Source: Metaphire vulgaris (Eukaryota > Annelida > Clitellata > Crassiclitellata > Megascolecidae). Taken from it: a DNA stretch of 64,000 nucleotides. Numbering within the stretch: position 1 is the first letter of the stretch; each line of letters begins with the position of its first letter. The stretch lies in assembly GCA_018105865.1 (NCBI GenBank), contig CM030835.1, positions 21,217,024 to 21,281,023 of the forward strand. The letters are read 5' to 3'. Positions 21,501-32,300 of this stretch are shown here, in pieces. Both the position numbers and the translations under genes were made by a program. The notes under the pieces are model-generated. The model was not told the DNA's origin, searched no databases, and saw only the letters and a program-made list of their open reading frames with translations.

Positions 21501-22470
21501 TTAGTGCAGTAAATGTGATTTGCTTTCTATAGTTGGCAACTCTGATCTTGATTTCTTCATTTGAATTATAACTCCAAGGCGTGAATCATGTCCGTAAACT
21601 TTATGGAAGGCTACAGAAACATCATTGATATGTCTTTCCACATCTTGTGCATGACATGGATAATATGGCATACTTATTTCTGCATGATTTTCAATGGCTC
21701 CTGAAGTGATGTCATGCACGAGTGGATGGATGCCAAGTGTCACCCGTTCCCAATCAATGTTGATGTAGGAGTCTGAAGTGAAGTTGATTGTAATATTGTT
21801 CTTGTCAAACCAACGAATTCTACCACTGTGTTGATGATCACTCCGAAATAGCGAAATTTTGCATAAGCAAATTTTCTTATATTTTCGTCCTCATCACCGA
21901 CAGCAGCTAGATACTGATGTCTATTCTGTGGACCACTGCTAGAACAGCACTGATTGTCACTATCCTCCTCTTCTGTCTCCCCCCCATCGTTGCCCGTGTA
22001 ACTGACATCACTGCAAAGGTCATTTGGACTGTTTTCTGAATTGTAATTCATTTCAAACTCTTCTAAAGCAGTACTACTTTCTCCCATTTCTCTTTTTGTT
22101 TTGCCTTCAACCTTTGTTAATTTTCATTTTCTGTCGTCTATTTATTGCAGCCTACTTGATGTAACTGGATCAATTATTCAATATCCAGTTTTCAGGTAGT
22201 TTTTTCTGCAGATAATTCCATTTCTCAAATAGCCTTTTCACTTTTTCACTATGCTGACAAATGCAATAGTAGGTAGGCCTATGCTGGCCTTATTATATAT
22301 CTCAATCACTTCAGATGCAAAAGTTTTTACAACATCAACAGTCTTATGTCTCTCTTTTTGCTGTTAAAAATAACACGCTCTTAGAACATCTTCACACGTT
22401 GGCAGCACATTTTGGGGAATTTTGGCTAATTCCTTTGGAAACCCAAATACTGAATGTCAACTTTTACTTC
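21501..22470 (-). pseudogene. Unclassified transposase-like protein, copy 1 (broken)
   Basis: Reading the minus strand from ~22470, an N-terminal segment gives GFPKELAKIPQNVLPTCEDV, then KTVDVVKTFASEVIEIYNKA and SIVKKVKRLFEKW-like residues with small frame breaks. An acidic stretch follows (22087-21830). A C-terminal block at 21830-21501 reads INIDWERVTLGIHPLVHD, YYPCHAQDVERHIN and YGHDSRLGVIIQMKKSR. From memory, the same order (LPKNVLP..EDVL, KASIPT, PCHTQAVERxxKLVTEAS, RDGFI) occurs in proteins annotated only as uncharacterised in arthropods and other invertebrates. The central GCDGT block is deleted here. It lies between the inverted ends at 20.79 and 23.29 kb, consistent with being the element's own gene. 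Confidence 0.55.
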
Positions 22471-22481
22471 GTGTTCTAGAG

Positions 22482-22837
22482 CAGTGGTTCTCAATCCTCT
22501 TTGCCTCTTGGACCTCTTTTGAAGTTCAAAAATATCTCGCGGACCACCTGCTAAATTGAGCAGTCATCTGCTCCAAAAAGAGGCGGTGATGACCTTTTGT
22601 TATTTTTTGCTTGTCATGCTTTTCACGTAGAAAATGCACAGAATACACACGAAATGTGCCGATAACCTTTTTGTGCTGATGACCTTGTTTTGATCGTCTC
22701 ACTTTTCAGATTTTTCACATGGAAAATTAATATGTCTAATTTTTATTTACGTTTTTTCAGACTTCGCCGCGGACCACTAGACCCCGTCTTGCGGACCACT
22801 TGTGGTCCGCGCGCGGAACAAGGGTTGAGAACCATTG
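22482..22837. mobile_element. hAT-type MITE (GTGGTTCTCAA ends)
   Basis: TIRs CAGTGGTTCTCAATCC and GGGTTGAGAACCATTG are the widely seen hAT terminal type. Flanks TTCTAGAG and TTCCAAAG agree at 6 of 8 bases. The interior has GATGACC...TTTTTTGCTTGTCA at 22584-22619. It sits just upstream of the N-terminus of the copy-1 protein relic. Confidence 0.85.
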
Positions 22838-23291
22838 TTCCAAAGCTTGCCATAATTTAACTACAATTCACCTCTAAACCCACTTAATGATCATCATTAG
22901 AAATCATAAATACAATGGTTGCTATGGGCATGAGAAGAAGCAGAACCCACTAGCGTGCCAAGAAGTGGATCACTTTATGAAGGATATTGTAGAAAAAACC
23001 TGTATTATTTTAATAGCAAACACCCAAGTTTACCAAATTTAATCAAAAACTATCAATAGATTCAACAAAACAGTTTATAATATCCCAGCAACTATGTTAA
23101 TGCAGTTATTGTTAAGAAGCCATTGCTTTGCAATGAAATAAGCAATATACATATTATTCATAAATCAGTTTTTTCAAAGTTGGGACCCCTAGACATAAAA
23201 ATAATATATTGAAATAGGGTTTTTCTTGATCAGTAGATCAAAGAGCATCTTTTAGTACTGAATGGATATAGTTTTGTACTTTTTGTCACAC

Positions 23292-23294
<3 letters not shown>

Positions 23295-23375
<81 letters not shown>

Positions 23376-23410
23376 GATTAGATTATATATTATATTATAT
23401 ATTATATTAG

Positions 23411-23469
<59 letters not shown>

Positions 23470-23470
23470 G
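23295..23470. repeat. Two (TA)n tracts
   Basis: Tracts at ~23295-23372 and ~23413-23468 are separated by TTAAGATTAGATTATATATT-type sequence. The first borders the right end of the TIR element. Confidence 0.9.
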
Positions 23471-23742
23471 TCTATTGGTAGTTAGTGTTGAAGGAGTTCA
23501 TTACTGCGCTTTAAATGCGATTTTATCGATTTTGATAAAGCAATTATAATTGATAGGAGCCTATGTATATTATTTCTTAGCCTTATTTTGCTTAATTTTC
23601 TGATATTTGTGTAATTACATTTTCGTTCTGAAAAATGTAATTAAGAATAATCTGAAAATGATACCTTTGCACACCCAATTATATTGATTATATTATTTAT
23701 TCATTTTTTATTTACATCTTTTCACATACCTTTTTCAGGTTC

Positions 23743-23860
23743 AGACCCCAAGATGAAACGTGTTCAGTTAAGTGGTGCACAAAAGAGAAAATTAGCTAAA
23801 GAAAAAGAGCATACTGTTTCTGTTGTAGAAGCTAAGAACAGAAAATTATCCGAGTTATAG
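23743..23860 (+). pseudogene. Possible hAT transposase N-terminal exon
   Basis: After an acceptor-like CATACCTTTTTCAG, the frame reads KRVQLSGAQKRKLAKEKEH and ends with KNRKLSEL and a TAG. The LSGAQKRKxxKEK motif is typical of the N-terminus of ZMYM1/TTF-type hAT proteins. No downstream coding is present, so it is an isolated exon or relic. The C-terminal hAT remnant at 62.65 kb is not obviously from the same copy. Confidence 0.4.
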
Positions 23861-24044
23861 TAGTACGAACATATGTGTTAACAACTCTTTTTCTTTGTTA
23901 GTTTTTTGCATAATATTGAACATACCAGTGGTCAGTGGAGGATCCTGCGCCCGGGACAGAAGGGGGCACCCATGTGGGTTTGTGCCTAGGGAAATTGTTG
24001 AAATTCTTAAAATCGAATACTTGCATAATGATAATAATTCGCAT

Positions 24045-24775
24045 ATTATCATTTATTCTAGTCTTCGAATTTAAACAATTGGCGTAACCAAGAATGTGCA
24101 CCGGGCCGGCCCCCCTCTGGATGAGAAAAGTAATAGGATTTGCGCAAAACCGTTTACATGATTCTCAGGGTTGGGTACAGTAGGTAGAATGATCGGAACA
24201 GAACTGATGACGCTTTTTATGCCTGTGTCTTTTATATTAGAAAATGTCTATGTGCCCCCATTCCGTATCCCTGGCTGAGCCATTGATTTAAGCATACGAT
24301 ATGCTCAACCAATGAGTGTCCGCAGCCTCTTACGATAAGAGATTACGCATCAAACCCACGCCACAGATCTATAAACTGTTCAGGCGCCTACAAACCAAAT
24401 TTTTTCTCGTCCGCCCAAGATTAGACCACATTTCGTGAATAGCGAACAACGTCCCAACTTCAGATACTCTGTGCGTGTTTTCATGAAGAATCATCGAAGG
24501 TAGATCGAACACCAATCAGAAATATGAATGCGGGAGAGAGAGTTCTTTTTTGATCTGGAAGCATCGTGTCACGTGACAGATGAGACGAGTTGGCAGACGA
24601 TAGAAGTCGATTAATCAAATCCATGAACTTTGTTGATCCACCGTCCAACGAGTCAGCGAATAATACCAACCGTCGTCCAATTTAATCTAGAAATACGAAA
24701 TAACTTTCACAAAAGTTGAGAAACAATGACATTTAAAACAAAAACATTAAACATCAAATACAGCCTGTATGAATG
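24045..24775. repeat. Dispersed duplication of a piggyBac 3' region, copy 2
   Basis: Partner of 16555-17110, with the same embedded MITE (24077-24285, flanks ATTTAAAC/ATTTAAGC). About 190 bp at 24478-24672 is absent from copy 1. The coding remnant next to copy 1 is missing here. Confidence 0.8.
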
Positions 24776-25318
24776 ATGTAGGCAAATTAAAACTAATTCG
24801 ACTTAGTCTGTACAGTGTACAGTGTATATAAATATATATTTGGCTGATTGCTCTGTAGGGAATCAGTTGAACTATTTCTTTATATTCAAGGTCCCACCTT
24901 TATAATCAGAATAAAACAAGGGGCTACTGATCACTACTAAAACAATAGCCTGCATAATAATTACAAGACAAAAGAAAGATATTCTGCAGTATCTACACCT
25001 TTCAAAGAAACTGCATTCAGATGCGAGTAAAGATTGAAGAAACAAATGACAATAATAACAGCAATAATAATGTAATTACGTTCTCGGGCCGGGAAAGATC
25101 GCTTGGCGGGCCACGTGTGATCCGCAGGCCGCGAGTTGAAAAGATCTGGTTTAGACCCTTTTGTCGCTCGGTTCAGAATAAAATGAAAATAGTACTCGCT
25201 GCTGGCCTTTCAACCACCCATTAAAACATTCATAACATTTAAATTTTTAATCATTAGAGCCTAACCCAAATTGGTCTCTGGTGAACATCTTTTTGGGTTA
25301 TGCTGATCATGTGTGTAC

Positions 25319-25320
<2 letters not shown>
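24776..25320. other. No gene; hAT-end fragment at 25085-25155
   Basis: GGGCCACGTGTGATCCGCAG and GAGTTGAAAAGATCTGG resemble the right end of the GTGGTTCTCAA-type MITE at 22482. The rest is unrecognised. Confidence 0.45.
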
Positions 25321-25324
<4 letters not shown>

Positions 25325-25405
<81 letters not shown>

Positions 25406-25420
25406 TATATATATACCAAG
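25325..25420. repeat. (TA)n microsatellite
   Basis: Almost pure TA for ~90 bp. It produces spurious poly-IY frames on both strands. Confidence 0.95.
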
Positions 25421-25494
25421 CCTGGTACGGAGACAAATGACGACTAGGTGCCATTTGCAGCTGAGATCCAGTAGCCGCCACCGCTGTATGTTCC

Positions 25495-25660
25495 TCCTCC
25501 GGCCAAGACTCCGAAGTTTGGCGAGCGTTCAATGACCGGGGAAACCCACTTCTGTGGAATGCGCTCCCTGATGTCCTGGCCAGGATTACCTCTCCAGGAC
25601 GTTTGCGAAAGACCTAAAACGTACTTGTTTACAAGATCGTATGGCATTACATGCTGTTGA
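25495..25660 (+). mobile_element. Short CR1/L2-like LINE C-terminal fragment
   Basis: After one frame slip the plus strand reads KFGERSMTG then GNPLLWNALPDVLARITSPG. This parallels KFGERSFTRGNPLLWNSLPD on the minus strand at 5.8 kb, so both come from one family. GATGATGAT and (AAT)n follow at 25720-25780. Confidence 0.75.
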
Positions 25661-25738
25661 CTGTACAGCGGTTTTGGTTTTGGCTTATGGCTGTGTTACT
25701 ACTGCGCTTCACAAATTGTCGATGATGATGATGATGAC

Positions 25739-25781
<43 letters not shown>

Positions 25782-25835
25782 TTTACGTATTTATACATAT
25801 AATTCGTACAGTATATATATCGTCTTCTATCGTCT

Positions 25836-25960
25836 GCCATATATATATATATAATATATATATATTATTATATATATATATATATTAGGGCGGGTCGAAA
25901 AAAATTTTTGTCACGGAACTGAGGAAATATTTGCATTCCCACCTGATTTGAAAGAAAATG
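25836..25960. repeat. (TA)n tract and TTAGG-type end, copy 2 of the TIR element
   Basis: TA repeats end in TTAGGGCGGGTCGAAAAAAA, similar in layout to TTAGGTGTGACAAAAAAGTA at the left end of copy 1. A minus-strand relic of the same protein begins ~200 bp inside. No matching right end was found; LINE B has disturbed that side. Confidence 0.45.
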
Positions 25961-26104
25961 ACATAAGAACTATTTTGGAACATGTGGAAGTGCCCCATTT
26001 TCAATTAGGAAAGTTTGTACATTACTTGAAAATCACAAAAATTTTTATACCATCAATGAAAGATCAATAGACGATCGGCATTACACAATTACTCACTCAG
26101 TAAG

Positions 26105-26722
26105 TGTTTTTTACAAGAAGATTTCACAAAAATCTTTTTTTACTCAAATAGTGGCATTAGATTTCGAAAATTGACTCGAGCGTGAATAAAACCGTCTCTT
26201 GCTTCAAAGCAATAAACTGCTGTTGAAGCATCTGTTACTAGTTTTATGCAACGCCTCCACTCCTTGTGTGTGATTCTTGTAATCCAAAGTGAGAGGGACA
26301 ATTCTTAACTTGGAAATATCTTCATATAATACGTCTTCACTCAACTCGGGCAGATCGTGGCCACATGGGATATTTTAAAAATGAACAACGAATTTCTTTT
26401 TGCAGTGCAGCAATTCACTACACAATGAGGCCAGAGAAACTTGAGGGTCCAGAGGTAGATCCATCCAACAAACGTTTTAAACAGATTTCTCAAAGGCAAT
26501 TAATTCATTTGTATGCAACATACAGTATAAACCATTTGACTGAATGTTGCAGCATGCAATTGTGTCATTTGCTATGACGAATCCACAAAACAAATCAGCA
26601 CATCTTGCAAGTGTCCTAATCAGTTCAATCTGATGGATTACTCCAGCTTTACAGCCTGTGTTATTGTATGTACCATCGCAGCCTACTGCCGAGATACAAT
26701 CACCTGCATCTGAAGTCTGCAT
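26105..26722 (-). pseudogene. Unclassified transposase-like protein, copy 2, central and C-terminal part
   Basis: The minus strand reads CISAVGCDGTYNNTGCKAGV, then GLYCMLHTNEL, LPELSEDVLYEDIS, and after a frame slip RCIKLVTDASTAVYCFEARD followed by GFIHARVNFRNLMP. The GCDGT-x-NTG, LHTNEL and KLVTDAS/RDGFI blocks are in the order I recall for the uncharacterised invertebrate family also seen at 21.5-22.5 kb. An extra ~20 residues interrupt between the GVI and LHTNEL blocks. Stops and slips make it a relic. Its N-terminal half lies across a SINE plus piggyBac insertion at 28788-29125. Confidence 0.6.
26121..26166. repeat. 46-bp segment with an exact inverted copy at 28742-28787
   Basis: The source lies in the C-terminal coding part of the copy-2 protein (the FRNLMPLFE region). 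The inverted copy sits at the junction between the SINE 5' end and the N-terminal coding part. The two are identical over 46 bp. Confidence 0.95.
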
Positions 26723-27534
26723 CTCTAGACTGTTATTAATTTCAAAATAAAAGTAAAAGTAAAGATTTCACCCGTAGGCTCAATTCCCGTAGGGTCCGGT
26801 GCTGATCCCCGTGTTTTGTAGCCAACAGCCCATAGGTGGCTGAGCCAGTGAGCCACACATCGGCGGACAGTGGTCAGTCTCTTCCGCCGAACCTATGGTT
26901 ACTTTCGCAATGTTGCCATTGCTACTCATTTGATGTTACTACCGCCGTCTAGCGATTAACCCATATATGCCTAACTTTTTATTTCCTCGCTATATTGAAA
27001 TATTTAGTCAAATCTGCGCCTAATAGCCTGGAACTAACCTATTTTCTGAAAAATTTTGACGGATCTCCAAACTATGGCCAGCCAAATGTCGATCCTTTAT
27101 AAAGGATGCTAGGCACTTATGGGTGCATAAATGTCAAACTAATACTTCCACAAAGCAGTGTGTGCAAGCATTGTATGTTTGCAAATTGTTTGATTTTTCT
27201 TAAGAACTTCATGGAAATCTGTTATAAACAAAAAATGCATCAACTGAATCTTCCAAATGTCATGTGTCAGTCATCAATTAGCACCAGGAATTAGCAATAA
27301 GTGGTTAGCATCAATCTCGATGAAAGTCAATGAAGTAATCTTTAGGATGTAAGCCAACATTGCACTTCAAGGCAAACAAAATGGGCTTCTTTCTTCTTGT
27401 AAAGCTGACTTACTTTCTGCTTTTCAGCGTATGAAACCGGTCTTTGCCATCATAACGGACACTCGACCGAACCCTTCTGTCTAGAACCATTAGCTGCCCA
27501 ATCGGTCCTCTAAGTTGGAGTCTCTAAGCATAAC

Positions 27535-27566
27535 ACTTGCTATAGACTATATTGTCTATAGCAAGT
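27535..27566. repeat. 13-bp-arm palindrome
   Basis: Exact arms 27535-27547 and 27554-27566 around TATATT. It lies at the 3' end of the piggyBac coding remnant. Confidence 0.85.
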
Positions 27567-28272
27567 CTGAAGGACAGATAATTGAGGCAACAAGAAGTAT
27601 CTGCAGGTAATAGTTTGTATATGTAATAAGCATTCTGAGTAGCATAATCGACCATCTGGATAAATAGTGGCATTCACACTTCTTGGACCTGAGGGAAATT
27701 CTGTAGCAACCCACATTCTGGTCCATGCGATCCGTGCCTCCCATGTGCAGATTGTAGTATTTGATGGTTGCTGGCTAGATAACTTCTATCACCTTCTTCT
27801 CGGCTGATGACCATCTTTTCACTTTCTCAACTGGATGAATGTCATGCAAGTTGGAAGCCATGGTCACAGGGCTGTTGTCGTGCCATTGGTTGATGATGAA
27901 TTTTCCGGTTGCATCATAACTGTAGTCAAAGTGTCCTCTTTCTTTCTTCTTCATGTCAGATGGTGATATAAAAGGGCATCTGTCCGTTCAGTTGACACAC
28001 AGAGTGCCAGTTGCTCAAATATTCCTGAGAGTGAGGTAATCCAAGAGTCGTGGCAATGTGAACAAAAAGTACAGTCTGTAAGTTGGCCCAGGTGGCAAAG
28101 ATTTGGCCAAATTTATGACAACTGACCCTCCAAGACCCAGATCTTGGTGTGCCATGGGACCTTTGCTCTGGTAGAGCTCAAACTGTGATGTGATGCATGT
28201 AAATCGTGTACGCCCTTCAGACCAATGGTTGATGTATACTGTATAATGTGTGACCCCAGATATGCCTAGCAT
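27556..28272 (-). pseudogene. piggyBac transposase, truncated and frame-shifted
   Basis: The minus strand reads QDLGLGGSVVINLAKSLPPG (the GLGGxVVxxL block before the first catalytic region), then YRLYFLFTLPRLLDYL (equivalent of the FFDNFFTS segment, with the DN lost). In another frame come KFIINQWHDNSPVTMASN (third catalytic region, WHD) and the C-terminal HMGGTDRMDQNVGCYRISLR block. It ends at ~27556 before any zinc ribbon. Frame slips at ~28015 and after RSKK make it inactive. This lineage differs from the relics at 1.5 and 17.2 kb. Confidence 0.85.
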
Positions 28273-28787
28273 CCTTTATAAAGGATGGTACAAATCTTGC
28301 GCCTAAAAAATCTTGTGCATAAATTATGATGAAGCTGCCATTGACATGAGTAGTAATAGATGTCAAATCACATTGTTGAACTAAATTTAGCTCATTATGG
28401 TGAAATTTTAGAAAAATTACAACACACCTTTTGTCAGCTATAGTTACAGGTGACAAAAACAGCTTTCAACTCTGAATCAAGATTTAAAATGTGAAAATAT
28501 TCAGAACCAAAACACTTTTCTTAAAAGGTCACTTATTCAGTGAAGTCAATATAGAATTGCAATGCAAAAAATCTTCATTGGCATAAGTAAGTAAGTAAAA
28601 AATCAACCATCCTTTATAAAGGATCGTAGGCATATATGGGTTAAGGCTGAGTAGACCTTAGGGGCTCCTACGGGATTGAACCCGAGTCGTCGGCGTGCCT
28701 GCCCAGTGATATTACCACTCATCTATCTTCCCGCCCCCCCCCGAAATCTAATGCCACTATTTGAGTAAAAAAAGATTTTTGTGAAAT

Positions 28788-29130
28788 TTCAGAATACTAC
28801 TGGCAATGTCAGTACTTCTTCGCGATGAAGGTGTAACATGAGTTAGATAATTGCAACCTGGTTATTCAACGAGAACATATTGATCTTCAACAATAGTATA
28901 ACCATACCACTTGCTATTTTTGTTTACTTTGACTAAAGTGGCATCCCTTCTCCCATCGACGTAAATACCTGCTATGGTTTTGTGTGACTGTCTTACTGTA
29001 TACCTCGCTGCAAATTTTTCCTTAATTTCTGCCTCTCGCGATGTACTTTGGTCTTATCAATTACAAAGCTTAGATCTTCTTTGCTTACATTATACAAGCA
29101 TTACAGGTATTTATTTATACAGCTGTTCAG
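28788..29130 (-). pseudogene. Unclassified transposase-like protein, copy 2, N-terminal part
   Basis: The minus strand reads NVSKEDLSFVIDKTKVHRER, then after one slip AARYTVRQSHKTIAGIYVDG, RRDATLVKVNKNSKWYGYTI and VEDQYVLVE, then a stop where the family usually has EPGS, then NYLTHVTPSS and DIASSILKF. It leads directly to where the GCDGT block should begin, but is cut by the 46-bp inverted filler at 28787 and the SINE. The match to the same recalled uncharacterised family is good across ~95 residues. LINE B lies immediately upstream. Confidence 0.6.
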
Positions 29131-29355
29131 CAAATTCGTGCAAGTTTTACTACATGTAGAAGTATATCTATTTGTAATTTAACTAAGCATTCTTTTAGTT
29201 TTTCTTTTAAATTTTTAAATTAAATTATTTCACTCCACACTAATATCGGCTGCACTATTGACCTCATGCTGAGCTTGTGATCCGCTGCATGAGCTGAAAG
29301 ACAATTTGACTTTCCTTCACATTTTTACTTTCCTCGTTAATCTCATCCTGACATC

Positions 29356-32300
29356 ATGACATTACTTCCTCTCTATTTGTTTATTCTAACTGTTCATTTC
29401 TTTTCCTCGAAACTTGATGTACGCAAACCGATTAATCACTGGACCTACCGCACTGCCGTTGATCAATACTCACATTTGAACAAAATTCCTATCTTCTTTT
29501 CATTAACCCTCCGTTGCTCACATCTTCGTATTCACCGTTCACATTTCCGTCTCATGCGACGCTCAGATATCATCTTCATCCTTCTTGCTCTTTCAGGCGA
29601 TATCCACCCGAATCCTGGACCATCCCAACCACACATAACACTCTGCACTCTCAACATTAGATCCCTCACTAATCCTCAACACACACATTCACTACATGAA
29701 CTCACTAACATAAAATTAGAATCCCTCTTTCCAACGCACACACTTCACTCCTCTACCATAGACATAGTTGCACTAACTGAAACCTGGGTATCTCCGTCTA
29801 CTACTTCATGTCAACTGATTGAGGTAACCCCACCTGGCTTCTCCCTCCTAAGTTTTCCTCGTTCAAAAAAAAGTCTACCAATTGCTCTAGTAATTTAGGT
29901 GGAGGCACCGCTTTCCTTATTCGCGATCATATACAAATTAGCAATTCCTCATCAATTAATTTCTCCTCATTTGAATGTTCATCTGTCACTCTCAATCTTC
30001 CTCTCTCAAAACTAACTATTTTTAACATTTACCGCCCCTACATCATCAAAATATTCAACCTCATTCATGACATTCCTCGACGAATTTTCCTCCTTTTTAG
30101 GCTCTGCAGCTACAACTCCACATGAGTTCTTAATTACCGGTGATTTTAATGTACATGTTGATAAGTGTGATGATCCCAACTCTATCCAATTCATACAACT
30201 GCTCACTCAGACTAACCTCACACAACACATATCTCTTCCTACTCACACTTTTGGACATACTTTAGACTTGCTCATCACGTCTTCTTCTTCATCACTATCT
30301 CCAATTTCAGCAATTAGCCAATTCTCTCCTTCTGATCATTTTCCCATCTTCTCCATTTTAAGTATCTGCTCGCCAACTCCTCCGCCTCGTGGCACCTACT
30401 CATTTCGCCGTCTTAACAAAATTGACGTAGCCTTGTTCTGTGACAACATTAAATCATCTGAACTAATTACTAACCCCCCCACTTCTCTGCCGTCACTGAT
30501 CAATAAATACAATTCTGTGTTATCCGGTCTTCTTGATAAACATGCTCCTATCATCACAAGACCTATTTCATCACACAACAGCAAACCCTGGTATAACTCT
30601 TTCATTCATGCTTTCAAGTCATTTCGCAGACGTCTTGAACGAACATACCATAGAACACATTCTCCATCTGACCTTTTAAATCTTCGTTCCGCCACCAACC
30701 GGTACCATAATCTCCTTACATCTGCCAAAAAGAAGTACTATTCTAACATCATTTCAACAAATAGCTCTAACCCACGTAAGCTCTGGAAAACCGTAAATGA
30801 TCTTTTCCATCGCAAAGAATCAAAACCTCTCCCTCAATCCATTTCTCTGTCAGAACTTGCTGAATCTTTTGCTAATTTCTTCTCTGCAAAAATCTCTAAG
30901 ATTCGCAGTGTCCTTAAGTCTTTCACTATTACTCAAACCACCTCTCCTCATTACCCTTCTCCCCCACAACCCCCATGCAATTTATCCAGCTTCACTCCTG
31001 CAACTGATGAAGAGGTATCCAAACTGCTACTTTCTCTCCCCAAACAAACAATGTGATCTAGATCCCATACCTACTTCTTTACTCAAACAGTGTGCCATCG
31101 TGCTTACGCCTATCATAACTAGAATCATTAACCTCTCTCTTACCTCAGGCACTTTCCCATCTTCATTCAAAAACTCTTTTGTCATTCCTCTCCTAAAAAG
31201 CCTGGTCTTGACAGAGAAGATCTTAATAACTATCGCCCCATCTCAAATCTTTCACTTCTATCAAAACTTACTGAGAAAATTGTGCTTTCTAGACTGACCG
31301 AACACCTTTCAAATAACTCGCTACATAATGCTCATCAGTCTGCCTACACTAAACATCACTCAACTGAAACCGTTCTCGCCTACATTCATGACAGACTCTT
31401 AACCGCAATTGGTCTCCGACAAGTTACTGGCCTTTGTCTCCTTGACCTCTCTGCTGCATTTGATACTATAGATCACAAAATTCTGCTCGAACGACTCTCT
31501 CTCTGGTTTGGAATATCTGAAATAGCTCATAACTGGTTTTCATCTTATCTTAAATCCCGGTCTTTTCAAGTGTCCTGTCTTAGCCAAATTTCTCTATCTC
31601 ACACTGTAGATTTTGGAGTGCCTCAAGGATCTGTTCTTGGGCCTGTACTGTTCAGCCTTTACACTACACCACTCTCATCTTTAATCAATTTCCTTAATTT
31701 AAATCACCAACTCTATGCCGATGACACTCAGCTATTCCTTTCCTTCTCACCTCTTTCATTCAATGCTTCTATTATTGAGCTTGAATCTGCATTCTCATCA
31801 ATCTCTGCTTGGATGTCATCTAATCTCCTCGCTCTTAACCCTTCTAAGACAGAGTTTCTTTTAATTGGACTACCCCAACAACTCAAAAAAATTGACAATC
31901 CTAAACTAGTTTTGGCTTCTGACACCACAATAATCCCTGTTCCAACTGCTAGAAATCTAGGATTCAAATTTGATTCTTTTCTAAACTTCGAATCACAAAT
32001 TTCCCAATTATCAAAAGCCTGCTATGTTCATATTCGTGACCTTCGCCGCCTACGTCCTTGCCTAGATACTAAAACTGCCTCCACAATTGCCACCTCAATA
32101 GTCCACTCCAAATTAGATTATTGTAACTCCTCTACTATAACCTTCCCAAAGCCTCTATCAACAAATTGCAATCAATACAAAATGCACTTGCTCGTGCTGT
32201 TACTAAGTCACCTAAATTCTCCCATATTTCACCCATACTAAAATCATTACATTGGCTTAAAATAACTGAACGTATCCAATATAAGATAATAACACTTACA

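Larger units (their letters stand above)
20720..23385. mobile_element. TIR element in (TA)n carrying an unclassified transposase-like gene, copy 1
   Basis: TTAGGTGTGACAAAAAAGTA at ~20792 and its reverse complement at ~23271-23294 form inverted ends. Each is bordered on the outside by a long (TA)n tract (20735-20792 and 23295-23372). Beyond the tracts the inverted match continues for ~18 bp (CTAATCTTAA / TTAAGATTAG). The tracts therefore lie either inside the terminal repeat or at a duplicated target. The interior holds a minus-strand protein relic (22470-21501), a SINE (21095) and a hAT MITE (22482). The overall design suggests a DNA transposon, but the superfamily is not identified. Confidence 0.6.
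26960..28640 (-). mobile_element. piggyBac element with TTAA target duplications
   Basis: Terminal repeats CCCATATATGCCTA and TAGGCATATATGGG are flanked by TTAA on both sides (26956-26959, 28641-28644). The 16-bp palindrome ATCCTTTATAAAGGAT occurs near both ends (~27093, ~28608) and again internally (~28269). It carries a degraded transposase gene on the minus strand but no N-terminus, so it is an internally deleted copy, probably mobilised in trans. It inserted into a SINE. Confidence 0.92.
26746..28741 (-). mobile_element. tRNA-derived SINE split by a piggyBac element
   Basis: On the minus strand the SINE starts ~28741 with GGCGGGAAGATAGATGAGTG (box A-like) and GGGTTCAATCCC (box B, ~28685). 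It continues through GGAGCCCCTAAGGTC to TTAA at 28641-28644. It resumes at TTAA 26956-26959 and ends with CTTTACTTTTACTTTTATTT near 26750. It belongs to the same family as the SINE at 21095. The interruption is the piggyBac element 26960-28640. Confidence 0.75.
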
